Below, piece after piece: positions 25,398-38,461 of a stretch of DNA of 64,000 bases; position 1 is the first letter of the stretch; each line of letters starts with the position of its first letter. The position numbers were made by a program, and so were the translations under genes. The notes below the pieces were generated by a model that did no database searches, was not told the DNA's origin, and worked only from the letters and a program-made list of their open reading frames with translations. This DNA comes from Karalla daura (taxonomy: Eukaryota > Chordata > Actinopteri > Chaetodontiformes > Leiognathidae): NCBI GenBank assembly GCA_029224185.1, contig CM055205.1:6182309-6246308 (forward strand), read 5' to 3'.

Positions 25398-27341
25398 ACG
25401 TAGCCCCCTGACCCTGCCTGATATGAGGGTTTACCAGCCGTCTCTCTCTGGTGGAACTCATCTACCTTGAAACCCGAATTCCTGCCGCTCTTTTCCGCTT
25501 GATCAGCTCGCGCTCCTTTTACTGGCCGTCCATCGAGTCCTGTAAAACCTCCCCAAAGGCCCGTCTCTCTTGTTTTTTCACATCGGTTTGCTCCACAAGG
25601 GCGGCGTGTGAGAAGAAGCTGTCATTTAAAGCCACGGCAGCGCTGGCAGGTTGTGGCGAACACAAGGACGCCGACAGTGCGCTCTCCTGTCAGACTGTGA
25701 TGAGCAGAAAAGAGGGGAAAGAAGGCCTCCCTTTGCTTTGTTGACTGCGGCAATAATCAGTGTATCACCATGGAGGAGAGGGAGGCATAAAGAAATGTAT
25801 AAGCAATGTTTCCCAAGGAGAGATTAATAGATTGAAAAGGCCTTGTGAAGATAAAGGGAACACGGCGCATTAATTATTTTCGATATATTTGTTTTTTTTA
25901 TGGATGTGCTGCACCGCGGTGTGTGCCTTTATGTGTGTTTATGTGCGTGTGCAAAAGTGTGTGTTAAAAGCAGGCCTAAGGGGAATGGAATTCTAGCCAG
26001 TGAGCTCCATCCCAGAGCTAAATTACACAAGCCAGCCATGATTTCATGCTTCACTACATTACTTCTCCTTTTTCCTCTGCTCTCTGCACCCTCTCCCCTC
26101 CTCTCTGTCTCATTTACCTCTGCTTTAACCCCGCATGGATCTTATCTGGTTAAAGAGCAAAAAGAGGTGAACCACACAGCCATGCGGCATGAATATTTCA
26201 TCTGTGTTTGGATTACCATTTTCTCCAAAGATTCATTGTTCAATGTATAATACATGCGGCGTCGCACCTCGGCACCTAGATCATAACCCCTGCCCTTCTA
26301 ATCACAGGCAAAGCATGCCCTCACCTAAGCCTGCCATGCCAGCTGTTTGTGTGTGTCTGTGTCTGTGTGTGTGTGTCCTAAAGTTTGCTTCTGTGTAGGT
26401 GGCTGCTTGTATACAGTAAGTGTATGTACAGGTCTGCAAACCTCTATATTTTCAAGCAAGTGCACGTCTTAAGATGTGTTTGTGTCTGTCAGTGTGTGTA
26501 TGTATGTGTGTGTATGGGGAGCTTGGGGTTAGCGCGGGGCTAAGACCAGCTCATCTTTCACACACACTCCTCTACCCTCAGGCTGGATTAGATGATGAGG
26601 TGGGAGAGTGAGTGAGATTGGAAAGGAAAGAAAAAAATGTGTTGGTAGGAGGGAGGAAAAAGGGTGAGTAACAGATTAAGAATGAAATTCAAGTCTTTTG
26701 GCTGCTGGCACATCTCCAGCGTTAAGTTGCAGCTGTAATATTCTTTCAAACGATCAAACTCCTTTTGGATATATCTCAGTGTGCGTCTATGCGTGTGTGT
26801 GTGTGTGTGCGTGCGCGTGTGATTTTTGCCCCGCCCACACCATTTGGCTGTCCGAGAGCTCGCCTTCCCTTCATCTCCTCCCATCTTTCTATCGCTAAAT
26901 GAGCAGTGAATAGAGAAGCAGGCGAGGCTGCATAGATTTGAATGGCTCACTCGGTGGGTGTTTGATGGAGAAAATGGGTGCACGAGCTATTCTGACCTAA
27001 ACCGCCCGTATCTCTTCATAGCCATAGAAATAGGCTCTTTTAAATGTATAGTTTCTCCCAAATTACCATACAAGTCATTCAAAACAGTGAGGCTCAGTCG
27101 GGCACTGAATACATCAAGAGCGTTTGACCTGAGTGTATCTGAAAAATCTCAGCGTATTTACCCTTAGTGCGTGTGCGTGTGTGTGTGTGTGTGCACGTGT
27201 GTCCAGAAATGATGTCATCTCACAATTTTGCAGAAGCATGAAAGCATCTGACAGTTATAAGCAGAAGCTCATCAAAGAAAAAAATATTCCCATTTGCTGC
27301 ATTTTTTTAGGATTAATCAGAGTTGGTTCAGAGCTAAGGTG

Positions 27342-27342
<1 letters not shown>

Positions 27343-27383
<41 letters not shown>
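27343..27383 (+). repeat. (CA)n microsatellite
   Basis: Perfect run of about 20 units. Confidence 0.95.
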
Positions 27384-27385
<2 letters not shown>

Positions 27386-28412
27386 TGGGTGTGATGAAAG
27401 TTGTGATCCCGAATCTCGTCCGCATGTCACGTTCTTACAAATTCTGCAGGGATTCGGAGAGATCCACACTCGCTTGCACTTGTTAGTCACACGTATGGAT
27501 TTAAATTTCACATGTTTTTCGCCGTGTCCTGCGACAGAAATAAGCTGTAGCCTCAGAGACGTCACTCTCTGACTCGTGCCGTCGTCACCTCTTTTTTTTT
27601 TGATGACAGTCAGCTTCATTTTTTTCGTCTCTCACCGTGCTCAATTAGCACAATTTAGCTTTTTAAGTAAAAGTGAAAAATAAAAAAAGAAGAGGAGCCT
27701 TAGTGCTCCCAGAACCAAAGCATTTACCTTCGTCGCTCAGTCGAACGCTGATGAAGGCTCCGGGAGATGAAAGTTGGCATCTTGTTCCGCTTTGAGTTGG
27801 ACTTCTTCTTTGAGCGGATTCGTGTTTGTTTGTGATGGTGAGACGCTGGCGCCGTTTGTAATCAAACCCTCGGGGAGCGCCTGTCGCAGTGTGAGTCTTC
27901 AAACTGCCACGTGCGTCTCGTTGTGTTCGTGGCTGCTTCTTGTCTTTGACTGCATCACGAGGAGGCTGCGCTTTGACTGCCGCGCTCAGTGTCCTCCCGG
28001 TGTGTGCAGATAAAATGTCTCTCTCTTTTTTTTTTTTCTTTTCCAGAACTTGCCTGCTGAGAGCTGTTGTTGTGTAGTTTTAAAACTAAGTCATAAAAGA
28101 CATGGCAAACATCCATTTAAAGCGGCAGAGATGTGGTCCTCCGGCGGCCTCTGGTACACCTTCAAGTTTTGTTGCAGTCATCTCAAATGTCAGCACAGCA
28201 AAAATCAATAGAAGAAGAGGACCATTACTGAAAGAAAATATCCTTTATTCTGAGCGTACGCTGTGGAGAAAGTGTTATTTTTAACCACATCATACAAAAC
28301 TCGTGGTTTTACAGAGCTGGCGAACATTCGATTTGCAGTGACAGACTGCAGAGGCCAGTACCTCAATCTGCCAACCTCCTTCTTCTTCATCAAGCACCTC
28401 TTCCTGTCAGAC

Positions 28413-28535
28413 CTAAATGTTCCCATGTTTCCTCTCCAGTTCTGTTTGGACGTGCTCAGGCTCCAGGTGGCTGCTCTTCCTCTTTGATTTGTGTTTAGAC
28501 TGGAGGTCTCCCCGGCTCTCCGTGTTCTGCAGTCG
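28413..28535 (-). other. Possible terminal exon of an unrecognised minus-strand transcript
   Basis: On the minus strand an acceptor-like GTTCCCGACAG precedes an open frame of 40 hydrophilic residues that ends KHGNI and a stop at 28,413. An AATAAA follows on the same strand at 28,249-28,244. I recognise no family, and upstream exons were not found. Confidence 0.2.
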
Positions 28536-29279
28536 CTGTCGGGAACAGGCCGACCAGGCCCAGCCAGACTGGGTCCCATGGTGGCGACAGAACGAGAGTG
28601 TAGAGGAACAGGATGATTTCAAATCACCTCGCTGTTTCTGACATGGTTTCAGTCATTTTTTTATGCACTAAAACTAGAACTGGCATTTACAGACAAAGCT
28701 CACTTGGGCACAAAGACTGGAGGCTGATATTGACAGTTATCCAGGTTCTCAGAGTATGAAAATATTTAAGTAGCTGGCTCTCAGAGTCACAGTCAGAACC
28801 AGGTGACAGAGGAGGACAAATGAACAGGCTGAAATTGATAGCCCAGACCTGGCCTGACATCCCTCTCCCTGCAGCATTTGTCAGTTCATCCTAAGGGATC
28901 CTGTTGCTTTCCCAGACCAGATGACTAACTTGATAGATGGATCCGTGTTTCCCTTTGACTCCATGGAATCCCCCTGTAGGAGCCGTACTGTCGAGTGAAT
29001 AGCTACTGGAGGGCTCTCTTAAGACAAACTGGTCCCAGCGAGCAGATGGGGGATTCACAGTCCCTGTGCGAGTCAGCTTGGATGGAGCTGCTCCTCAAGT
29101 GGAGCAGGAAATTTGCGGCTCCTTCCTGGAGCAGCTCCTTGAACCGTGGAGCGGAGCAGCCTGAAAGAACAACATAAAGCTGCCTCCACCTGCAGGGAGA
29201 GCCTGGGGTGCGATGGAAACCTGGGGCAAAAGTAAGGGCCTGGACGTGCTGACCTGTGACCTCAAAAAGCTAGACCTAT

Positions 29280-29465
29280 ATAAGCAGTGCTGGAGGAAGT
29301 ACTCAAACTGGGTACTTAAATACAAGTACAAATAACAAGAGAATATGCAATCATTCAGACCTGCCATAATTCATGGCAGTGGAAAGTATAGCCATTTGGC
29401 TTGCAAATAAAAGTGCAGTACCAAGGTGTTTGTACATAATTACATTCCACTGATTTAAGAGTGAT
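29280..29465 (+). mobile_element. hAT-type non-autonomous element fragment
   Basis: GCAGTGCTGGAGGAAGTACTC, then GGTACTTAAATACAAGTAC, AATAAAAGTGCAGTAC and TACATTCCACTG match the style of teleost hAT MITEs, which start CAGTGGTGGAAAGTA and carry many AAGTA motifs. Only one end is clear and no transposase is present. Confidence 0.5.
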
Positions 29466-29699
29466 GCTGATGTGTAACTCCTAGGGAGAGAACATTAAGT
29501 CAAATTTCTCAAAATTGGGACTGTTCCTTCGTTTTATCCAAACAGCTGCCAACTCAAGGCGCTCGGCATGTGTGAGAAGACTTCTACTTCACATATCACA
29601 CATTTCAAACACTGCAGTCTACCATCCCATGGTCCCCTATCCCAATGTATTCCTAATTAAAGAAAGCAGCCCCTTTGTGCTGTACATTAAGCCTCATCT

Positions 29700-30480
29700 G
29701 GAGGAGGTGTGGTAACACAGGATCTGCTCATAATTGATGACTGGAGGCATGGGAATCACTCTACTATAGTCAGATACATTCCACTTTATATCATTAGACA
29801 CATGGGCGGATTAGTCCCCGATTACCATTTTATATACACACCTTCTCCTGGATTTGGCACTCTGAACAATGTGCCGCTCGACATTCATCATAACGCAAGC
29901 TTACCTCACGAAGTGATTTACCTCTCTGATAATAAGTTGTAATACACGTCCGCCTGCAATTACGCACACGCTCACACACACACACACGCGCTCACAGCTT
30001 CCCAGACTCAATTCTTCACCCTGTCTGCCACGACTTGTGCGGCCTATCAGTCAGTGAAAGCTGACAGCTATGGCTAATGCTCCCCTTTTATTTAGCAGTG
30101 ATTCATAATCTACCATTAGATTACCGGGTTTTAATCGTATACGGCATATGCTGCGCTGTTTGCAGTGCTCTCTAATTGTGATGCACATGCCGGGTCACGC
30201 CGTACTGTAATTGTATGACATTTGGAGGCATTTTCAAACAATGCGAGCCGTCGACAGTTTGCGTGTTTGACACAAACGGTATTAAGATTACACGCTGATC
30301 CATGAAAATGCACTGCATGGGTCCAATTATATGGCTGCGTTTAAAGATTGAACATGAAGCCAAACGCTACCTGAAAGCCCCATACAATGTGCAGATTTAC
30401 TCAATATCAATACAAGTCATTTGTCACAACATATGCACATAGACACGTTAACAACTTTGACTTCACACTCCATAATTGGC
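29700..30480. promoter_or_regulatory. Repeat-poor candidate conserved non-coding block
   Basis: Complex sequence with scattered TAAT, CATAAT and ATTAGA cores, broken only by a short CA run near 29.97 kb. Frames in it are short and codon-poor. It is a candidate enhancer region only by texture. Confidence 0.25.
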
Positions 30481-30520
30481 AGGCCCGGGTTCGCTTAGTT
30501 ATTCAGCGATAATGAGAAAA

Positions 30521-30523
<3 letters not shown>

Positions 30524-30605
<82 letters not shown>
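30524..30605 (+). repeat. (CT)n microsatellite, about 80 bp
   Basis: Nearly perfect CT run of about 40 units. Confidence 0.95.
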
Positions 30606-32804
30606 ACAAACACTCACACACAGCTACAGCTTGCAGATGTTGAGCGGAAACAGGGATTTGAGCCATCAGCTTTGCCCACTTTGCCAACTGGACCCACGCC
30701 CGTCCTTCAGCACGACTTGAGCAAACATCAGTGGAATCGCCGTCTTCATCAGCAGCGGAGCGTCTGACTTGGGGGGGTAAGCGTGGCTGCGAGTGGAACC
30801 AGAGTGGTGAACTTTAATCGACCCCTCTGCGAGCTTGGATCTATCATCTTAACTGAGGCGATCTTGGGGATGACAGCGGCGCACATCCATCGTGAGAACC
30901 GCTCAGCCCTGACGCACATAAAACCTGAAACAGCACAGACTCAGACTCCATAGAAACGAAAAGTTTCAATTTGAGAGGAGAGCAACAGAGTCCAACTTAT
31001 TTTTTTATTTTTTACCCCCCCCCCCCGCCCCTTTTTTTTTTGAGGACACCTCAAACCCGTGTGACTTTGCTTTGACTTTCTCTATCATATGCACCCAAAA
31101 CATAAATATGGAAATAAGCTGTCCCCCTGTAGTGGCCTCTGTTAAACTTCACTTTACATTTTAATACATCTCTCCATTCTAGCTGGTCTATTTCTTTGTT
31201 AAATCCCCTCTGTTCTGGCTGTTGTATCCCCCCATATAGAAAGGTTAAACACACCTAAGCAGAGGCAGTGTGACTGATGCCGGGGCTGTTTCTAAATGTT
31301 AATGACACCCTCCGGGCAGAGCGCTGTACACCGCAGTATCCCACTGTAGAGTTATAGCGTGGCGTTTATACTATAGTGGCTCCATCTGTGCATGCACACA
31401 TCAGAATGTATGTGCTAGGGTGGACAAACACACACACACACACACACACGCACCAGGGACGGCCCACTGTACAGCTGGCACACAGCCAGGAGTCCTTCCA
31501 CTGAGTGGTCAGGGAGAGAAATCAATCAAACATGGCTTGTCAGGCCCCTGAATCCATTATGGTAGGGAGAGTGGTGAGGCTTGAGTAAACAGGGATGACA
31601 AGGAGAGACAATTAGTAAGAATTCAGGCTGTTGTTAGCAGCAAGCTTGGGGATTTGCTAGTCCTGCATGGCCTGCTTTGGCCCACCTCGGCTTAGCTCCG
31701 TCAACAGGCTCGACTCGAAAGCTTTATTGCTGGTAATTCACTGGCCCTCAGTGTTTTATGCCCTCTGTCTTTACAGCCTAAGCAGGCCAGATCCATTTAA
31801 ATAAACACCAGTGCTGCAGAATGATGGCTGAGGTGTTTAAAAGCACTGATGCAGGACTAGCACATACACTGCATCACAGCTGGGGCCATTACGCCATTTC
31901 AGGCCAATATAGTGTACAAGTATTAGAGCAGACAAAGGGGATCTCAGTGAAATTGAGAGCCCCTTTGTGTTTATATACCGTACAGAAGTGGTGTACGTGG
32001 CTGCACCACACCTTTCGTATAACGTCCAATGGGTTTCAGCTGCAGATATGCTGAAACGCACTAATTTCAATACCAGAGCCCTCCGCTCCAAGTCACCTGC
32101 AAAATTAGTCCAAAGATTTTCCACACTTGAATCAGGGGGGGACCTGATAGAAACGATGTGCAGAGAGCTCTCTGTGCGAGTAAGTGTGCGGCCATTACTC
32201 ATACGTAAACTCATTACATTGGTCTAATAGCTCTGTCTCATGACTGTGCCTGTGCCTGCCTATATGGAAAGAACATTAGTGTGGCCTATGTATGGAACAC
32301 AGCGCTGGAGTTCATTCATTCTTCTCTATGGTATGGATCAGACAGATAATTAACTGCAGAGACATGAAGTCATTGTTCAGTTAGAGATATGGGCCTGCTC
32401 TAATAAGAGCTCAGGCTGTGGAGTGGCGAGAGGAGAAAGGGACAAAATTACAGCGAAGGCTCTGCTAATGTCTGCTGAATGACCTGTGTACTTTCTATCT
32501 GCACCATATGTGCAATCCCACAGCCCCCGCACGATAGCATTACTATGTCCTGTGCTTATTTTCTCATTATAAGTCTCACCTCACAAGACGATCACCGGGT
32601 GGACGAGTTCACCTGAAACCCCGGTCCAACAGGTGAACACGCCGTCAGGACTCGTGCTGTAATGCAACCCATCGACCTGCAACCTTCAAGGCATCACAAC
32701 GGAGGAGATGCCAGTAATGTGCAGCACTCACAGCCGCTTTCTTGTTGTGTTTATTCACCTCGACACATTATGTGTATCCTTGAGACTTAAGAAACACTCT
32801 GTAC

Positions 32805-33078
32805 CATCCATCCCTCTATCCATTATCTCACCCAGTGGTTCCCAATGGTGCCTGTCTCCAGCGTGCAGTGGGTGAAGGCAGGGAATACACATCACAGCTC
32901 TCTCACACGCACAACTAGGGGGAATTTACAGTTTCCAATCAGCGTAGACATGCACCTGTGGGAGGTAACTAAAGTACCTTGTGAGGATCCCTGAAAGGCC
33001 TTCAGTGCAACCAGGAATTGAGCTGGTGAACGTCTTGCAGTTCTCACCAACTAACCTCTGAGTCACGGTATGGCTCTG
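32805..33078 (-). mobile_element. Degenerate copy of ATGG-tailed teleost dispersed repeat
   Basis: It shows the tail complement CCATCCATCCCTCTATCC, then AATTTACAGTTTCCAATCAG, ACATGCACCTGTGGGAGG, and a remnant of the ...GAACC...CTCACCAACTAACC block. It lies on the minus strand and is divergent. Confidence 0.65.
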
Positions 33079-35278
33079 CACTCCTTGTCAGCTAAAACAT
33101 CGTCAGACCATTTTTGAAACGTGTTATTTTTGCTTGTTTACCGTCCTCTAATTCTTTCCCTCTAATTCTCTCTACACTCCCTTTTTGATGTTTAATGTTA
33201 ATCACACCACCTTTTTTCTGTAAAGTCTGTTTACAATTCTTAAAAGTGAAATTAAGTCATTCAAGTTATTCAAACATACTCCGTTTTCTCTGTCACTACA
33301 TCAAATATCAGGCTGTAGGCTGATGTAGCTGTAGGCTAATGTAGCTGTGTATTGCAAAAGTCATCTATTGTCTGTGCTCGGGTGAAGCCAAGACAAAGTT
33401 CAATAATTCATAAGTGGAGTGATTGTGATTCTGATCTGCACGGTGCATTGGAAAGCGATGGTGTGAGAGAAGAGAGGAAAAACAGCGAGTCAAAATAAGA
33501 AAGGATATAACGATGTTCTTCCTTATATGGAAATTCAGTTTTTGAGACCTCATAAAAGTCAGATTTATGTCTCCTGCTCGGGTGTTGTCCGGGGCTCCCA
33601 CACAAGGCCAGCCTGTGCTTGGCCTGTCCCATAAATCCCAACATTAGAATCTGTGAATGGACCTCTGTGCTGGACCTGGGAGCCCCTCTGCGAGGCCTTG
33701 GACTCAGGGCCCCAAATTACAGAACCTCCGCGAGCGGTCCAGTAGAAAAACAGCTGTGAAGTTTATAACATCATTCCCAGAGCTGCAGGGAACCCTGCGA
33801 GCACAGGGCCATGGAGGAGAGGCATCTAAGTATATATCGTTTGCGAGCGTAATTGGAGCATATATGGCTGTGTAAAAAGGTCTCAAAATCCACAGTGATT
33901 GCATGCCTCCGAGTGCAGGGCCGGTACACTCGATCTGTCCCTGTGGGATTGCATGCATGTGTGTAGGTCTCGGTGGAATAGATAATGCACTGAATATCTA
34001 TATGTCCGTTGGTGTGTGTGTGTGAGCATGCTACAATATTTATCAGAGGAGATCTGCCCAGGCTAAAAGCACCAAATAAGAAAGGCTCCATACTTCAACA
34101 TGTATGTGTGCCTCTTCTATAGCTCCCATTAATTCCTTTACACAATGCTGGAGGCCAGAGCAGAGGACAGAAACAGGATGGCGGAGGATTATTCAGAATA
34201 ACATATAGATCTCAGTGGGAGTCCTGAGAAAAGTGAGTGACAGCATCAGTGCAAACTGTGATGAAATGGTTGCATCATCCCATCTGATAGCCGTCTCTAT
34301 CCTCTCCTCCTGCATGTATGATTCATATAGATGCATGGAGGATTTCTTCAAAGCTCTCACATGTTTATTAGTCCATAACATCTGACGCGTTCATGTTTTC
34401 GCTCCCAAGCCACATTTGACATTTTCTGGATATGATGAATCATTAATGATGACCTCAATAGGCTTTCACATCTTTGGCCCACAGATCAATAAAGTGGTTA
34501 GGGGAGTGGGTCAGCGGCTCTCCTGAGGTGTCTGTCAGTGTGTGTGTGTGTGAGTGCGCGCGTGTGTGCGCATGTCTGTGTCTTTGAGCGTGCCTCCAAA
34601 CAGTCGCACCCAGCAAGTGACTGTAAAATGTTGGTGCTAATTGGCGGCCAAGCGAGGCCCTGTCTCCGGCTCAGCTCTCTGGGGCTGGCGGAATTGCGGC
34701 TGGTTTTCCAAGTTTTTTCCAAGCAATACCCTGCCTGCGAGGCTGTGGGAGTTCCATCCATTATTGATCAGACTCAGGGATGAAAGCACGAACGCTCAGT
34801 GGGGACTAAGCATCTTTGGCCCCACGCGGGAAAGGAAAAAAAAAAAAAAAAAAGCAGCCTTGACCACCAAAACTGTGTGAAAAGTGACACGGAAATATCT
34901 TTTTTATTAGCTCATATCGAGTAGCCTGAGAACCACGCTGCCCTGGAAAGTGCAAAAGGAAATAAACCAAATCCGTCTAAAGAAAAAAAAAAAAGGAGTG
35001 TGTCACCATGTGAGTCTTTACTCACCCCTAACATTTAGACGCGCGGTCCTCGCTGAGGTTGTTTCGTGGCCAGATGATGACATTGTGCTACGCTGTGCGT
35101 TGCCAGCCTTGGCAGCGGCTCAGCTCAGCACTGTTCAATGATTCAGCTGTGTAGAGTTGACCTCCACCTCACCTTGGCAAGACTCCTCCACCAAATGGAC
35201 GTTTGGCAGCCAGAACACACGCTGGATACACAAGCGTGCGCACAAGCCAGTGATAACACACATCAGCTCGCTGTAAAA

Positions 35279-35332
35279 GGCACACACACACACACACACA
35301 CACACGCGCGTACACACACTCGCACACATGCT
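35279..35332 (+). repeat. Imperfect (CA)n
   Basis: CA run with a GCGCGTACAC interruption. Confidence 0.88.
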
Positions 35333-36419
35333 CTGGGAAAGGTTACAATGCTGCCTGAAACAAAGGGGCAGGTGGCAGACAATGGTTCGGTGCCAGCTCT
35401 GGTAAGGTGGTAAAAACGTACATTTACATTTATGCGCCCGCATGTATACGTCCCTAAACCACCTCCCTGATCGGTCTGAACTTCTCCCCTCAGTGTGTTT
35501 TTATAATGCAAATCTGTGTATTTGTTTAAGCCTGTTTATCTGTCTGCCCAGTCGTGTCGCAAAGGAAAAGGCTTTGCCAGGAGTCGCTGTAATATGCTTT
35601 GAAATTTTACGGCGAGCTATAAGCTCGAGCACTGCTGATTTTGAATCATGATTTTAGGAAATAAATATGGAAAAAAACTCACCCTGATAAAACAATGATT
35701 GGAAGCGAGGTTTTCTCCTTTTCTGTACTTTGTTTCCCAGTGAGGTAGTTTCTCGGATCTCAAACTTTTTAAGTCATGACTCCTGCAGTGTTGTGCTGGT
35801 TGATTTGGTGGTGCCTGTGGTTGGTCCAAGACAACATGTGCCAGGAAACTCCACTGCTGTCAGAGACGTCTCGGAACAGCGTGGTTTATCCGTTTACAGC
35901 GCCGCCTAACAAACTCTAGTTATTTTAAGTCAGTCAATACCTGGCATGGCTCCATCACGCCATGAGCAGCCATGATTGGACTGGCCATAGAAACCTGCAA
36001 TTCCTGTGGCTGCTCTGTCTTCGTCAAAATATTCCAAAGTGATCTGCTGTCAAGAATAAAATGCTAAATGTACCACATGTGGTGCATTTTTGATCACCCT
36101 TGGTGGTGATAAACACTTTTGTGTTTTCCCATGAATGCTTGATAAAAGCCACCTGATGCTTTGTCTTGTCAGAGGTGGGGAAATCAAGGTTATCATTAGC
36201 AGTAGTTTTACACAGCCTTGATTCACCATTAAGAGTGTGCAACAGACAAATATACTGCATTGTTTGCTCCCTACCAGACAGTGTATAACAGGCAGTTTCC
36301 ATTCAACATAGGTGTAAAGGATAATGAAATGCTGTTAATGAAGTCTTCGAAAAAATGTCATTTCACTTCAAGAAAATCTTGAGGATTATAACTTTACAGC
36401 CTCACTTTGCTCACAACCA

Positions 36420-37110
36420 CACCTGACACCTGAATGACACTGTCCACTCCGTGTCATTGGCATATTCGATGGCCATCCACTCTAATCCATCCTGGGCCAT
36501 TAGCCCTGTCGGCGAGGCTAATCACCATCTCCTCTGGCTCAACTTATTCAAAGAGAGAGCATCACCAGAATGAGACAGTTAAATATTCATGTCCCACCCT
36601 GGTGTAATATCCTCCTCAATGATGTTTGAACCTTTTGACCCAAGGTAATCAGCGGTAATCAGGCGGTCACGCAGAACAGTGATACGTTTGATCGGCAGAC
36701 GCCCGACCCCTGATGAGCCTGTGACGTCGGCGAAAGACGAGCATCGAACTGCGATGGCCACAGCCAGGACACACACACACACACCGGACACCCGTCAGCA
36801 GCCTTCCCCATGACAGACAGTTCATTTCACCCCCCCAGGCACATAGGTATGACATCATTCGATTAATAATGGAGCAATTAATTATGACCTATTAGACTGA
36901 TGAATTAGATTAGATAGAGAAGAGGGATGTAGCCATGTGATAATATTACAGCGGGATACATTAATGACTTCTTAGGGATGGAGGTGGGGGTGTGAGAGAA
37001 TTTATATGTGCCAGTTTAGAATGACATACCATCTACTATCTAATTATATCGATGATAAATGGTGTTATTGATATGATAATGATTCCTTACGGTAACATCC
37101 CATTGTTGTA
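36420..37110. promoter_or_regulatory. Repeat-poor, TAAT-rich candidate regulatory block
   Basis: It includes the dense homeodomain-type stretch ATTAATAATGGAGCAATTAA followed by ATTATGACC and GAATTAGATTAG around 36.86-36.92 kb. No gene was seen. Confidence 0.3.
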
Positions 37111-37672
37111 ATGCCATTACACTGGAAACCAGTGGATCTGTACTGTGTGACTATGATGCTTGGCACTGTGACAGGAGACACCATCGTAAATGAAAGTTTC
37201 ATATTGATGACACACTTAGCCTCATGGAAACCACTGGTGCGTTCAAGGTATCTTTGTCGCAGCTGTATGGAGGCTATTTAATGCATAAAGACACCATATG
37301 ACTTTAAAATATTTATGCACCCCTGCGCTACAAAGACAAAGACGGTCCCAGTGACAAACATGTCAATTTAAGCTTAATCTCTCTCTGGGTGACAGCATAA
37401 AAACTTTTTTGTGTGTATGTAAACACATTTGACTCTTAAGAAATTGACGTATTTGATGAAGCGCTTCGTGTGTAATCAGCTTTATTCTTGTGTGTTTTCC
37501 CAAAGAAAGGGAAAATATTATATGTATGTGCTGTGCATCCCACCAGCTTTGCCCGCAGCTTTGATTTCAATGAAATCACTTTGCTGAAGCTCTGAGACAA
37601 TCAGCTGCTGAGAGGCCTTTGTAATAAATAAATGCAGTACATGGCTTCAAATATGTATGGTGATATTCCACC

Positions 37673-37698
37673 GTGTGTGTGTGTGTGTGTGTGTGTGT
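37673..37698 (+). repeat. (GT)n microsatellite
   Basis: Perfect GT run of about 13 units. Confidence 0.93.
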
Positions 37699-38228
37699 AG
37701 ACGAAACGAAACAAAGGAAATCACATTGATAAACTCAAATCTACACCATAGCCCAGAGCTGCATTCCACTGACATCTAGTGTCAGATCTGGGAACTGAGA
37801 TAACACACTGTGGCTGACCCTGTGCAGGTGTGTGTCTGTGTACCCTCCATCAGCACCACCCACCACCCGCAACCCCGCCGACAAACACACACGTTTATCC
37901 ACTTCCCCATACATCAGTGTAGGCTTATTGATCTGCTCGATATGACCTTGAATGATCAGACGAGTGGAAGCGCCGCTTTGGAATGAAACCCATCCATTCC
38001 CTCTGTCTGCTATCTGCCTCCGTAATGACTTGAGGGAAGGCGGGGAGGAATAGGAGCCCATTGAGATGGACCCCTGAACCAGTCAGCTCTGCAGCGGCCT
38101 TATGTCGTGGCCAGCCTCCCCTCCAGGCACAGTCTGTCTGTTCTGGGAAAAGGAAGAGAAGTGAGTCAGGCTGTCTGAGATGCAAGGGATGTGAGAGACG
38201 TGAGCTGGGTAATACTGTATGTGCAATC

Positions 38229-38461
<233 letters not shown>

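Larger units (their letters stand above)
21680..28010. other. Non-coding interval
   Basis: Mostly unique sequence with GT/CA/CT runs. Repeat-free stretches around 24.2-24.5 and 25.98-26.28 kb could be conserved. A CpG-richer stretch at 27.72-28.01 kb precedes a strong acceptor-like tract ending CTTTTCCAG at 28,046, with no recognisable product. Confidence 0.5.
30606..38220. other. Non-coding interval
   Basis: Unique sequence with a 12-base poly-C at 31,015, short CA/GT runs (31.43, 34.54, 36.77 kb) and the listed elements. No coding exon was supported on either strand. Confidence 0.55.

Noticed and set aside
28205..28579. 124-codon minus-strand frame starting in a perfect GCCACCATGG context
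   Set aside because: It reads through a polyadenylation signal at 28,249-28,244 before its stop and shows no known motif. The shorter alternative frame is kept only as a weak candidate.
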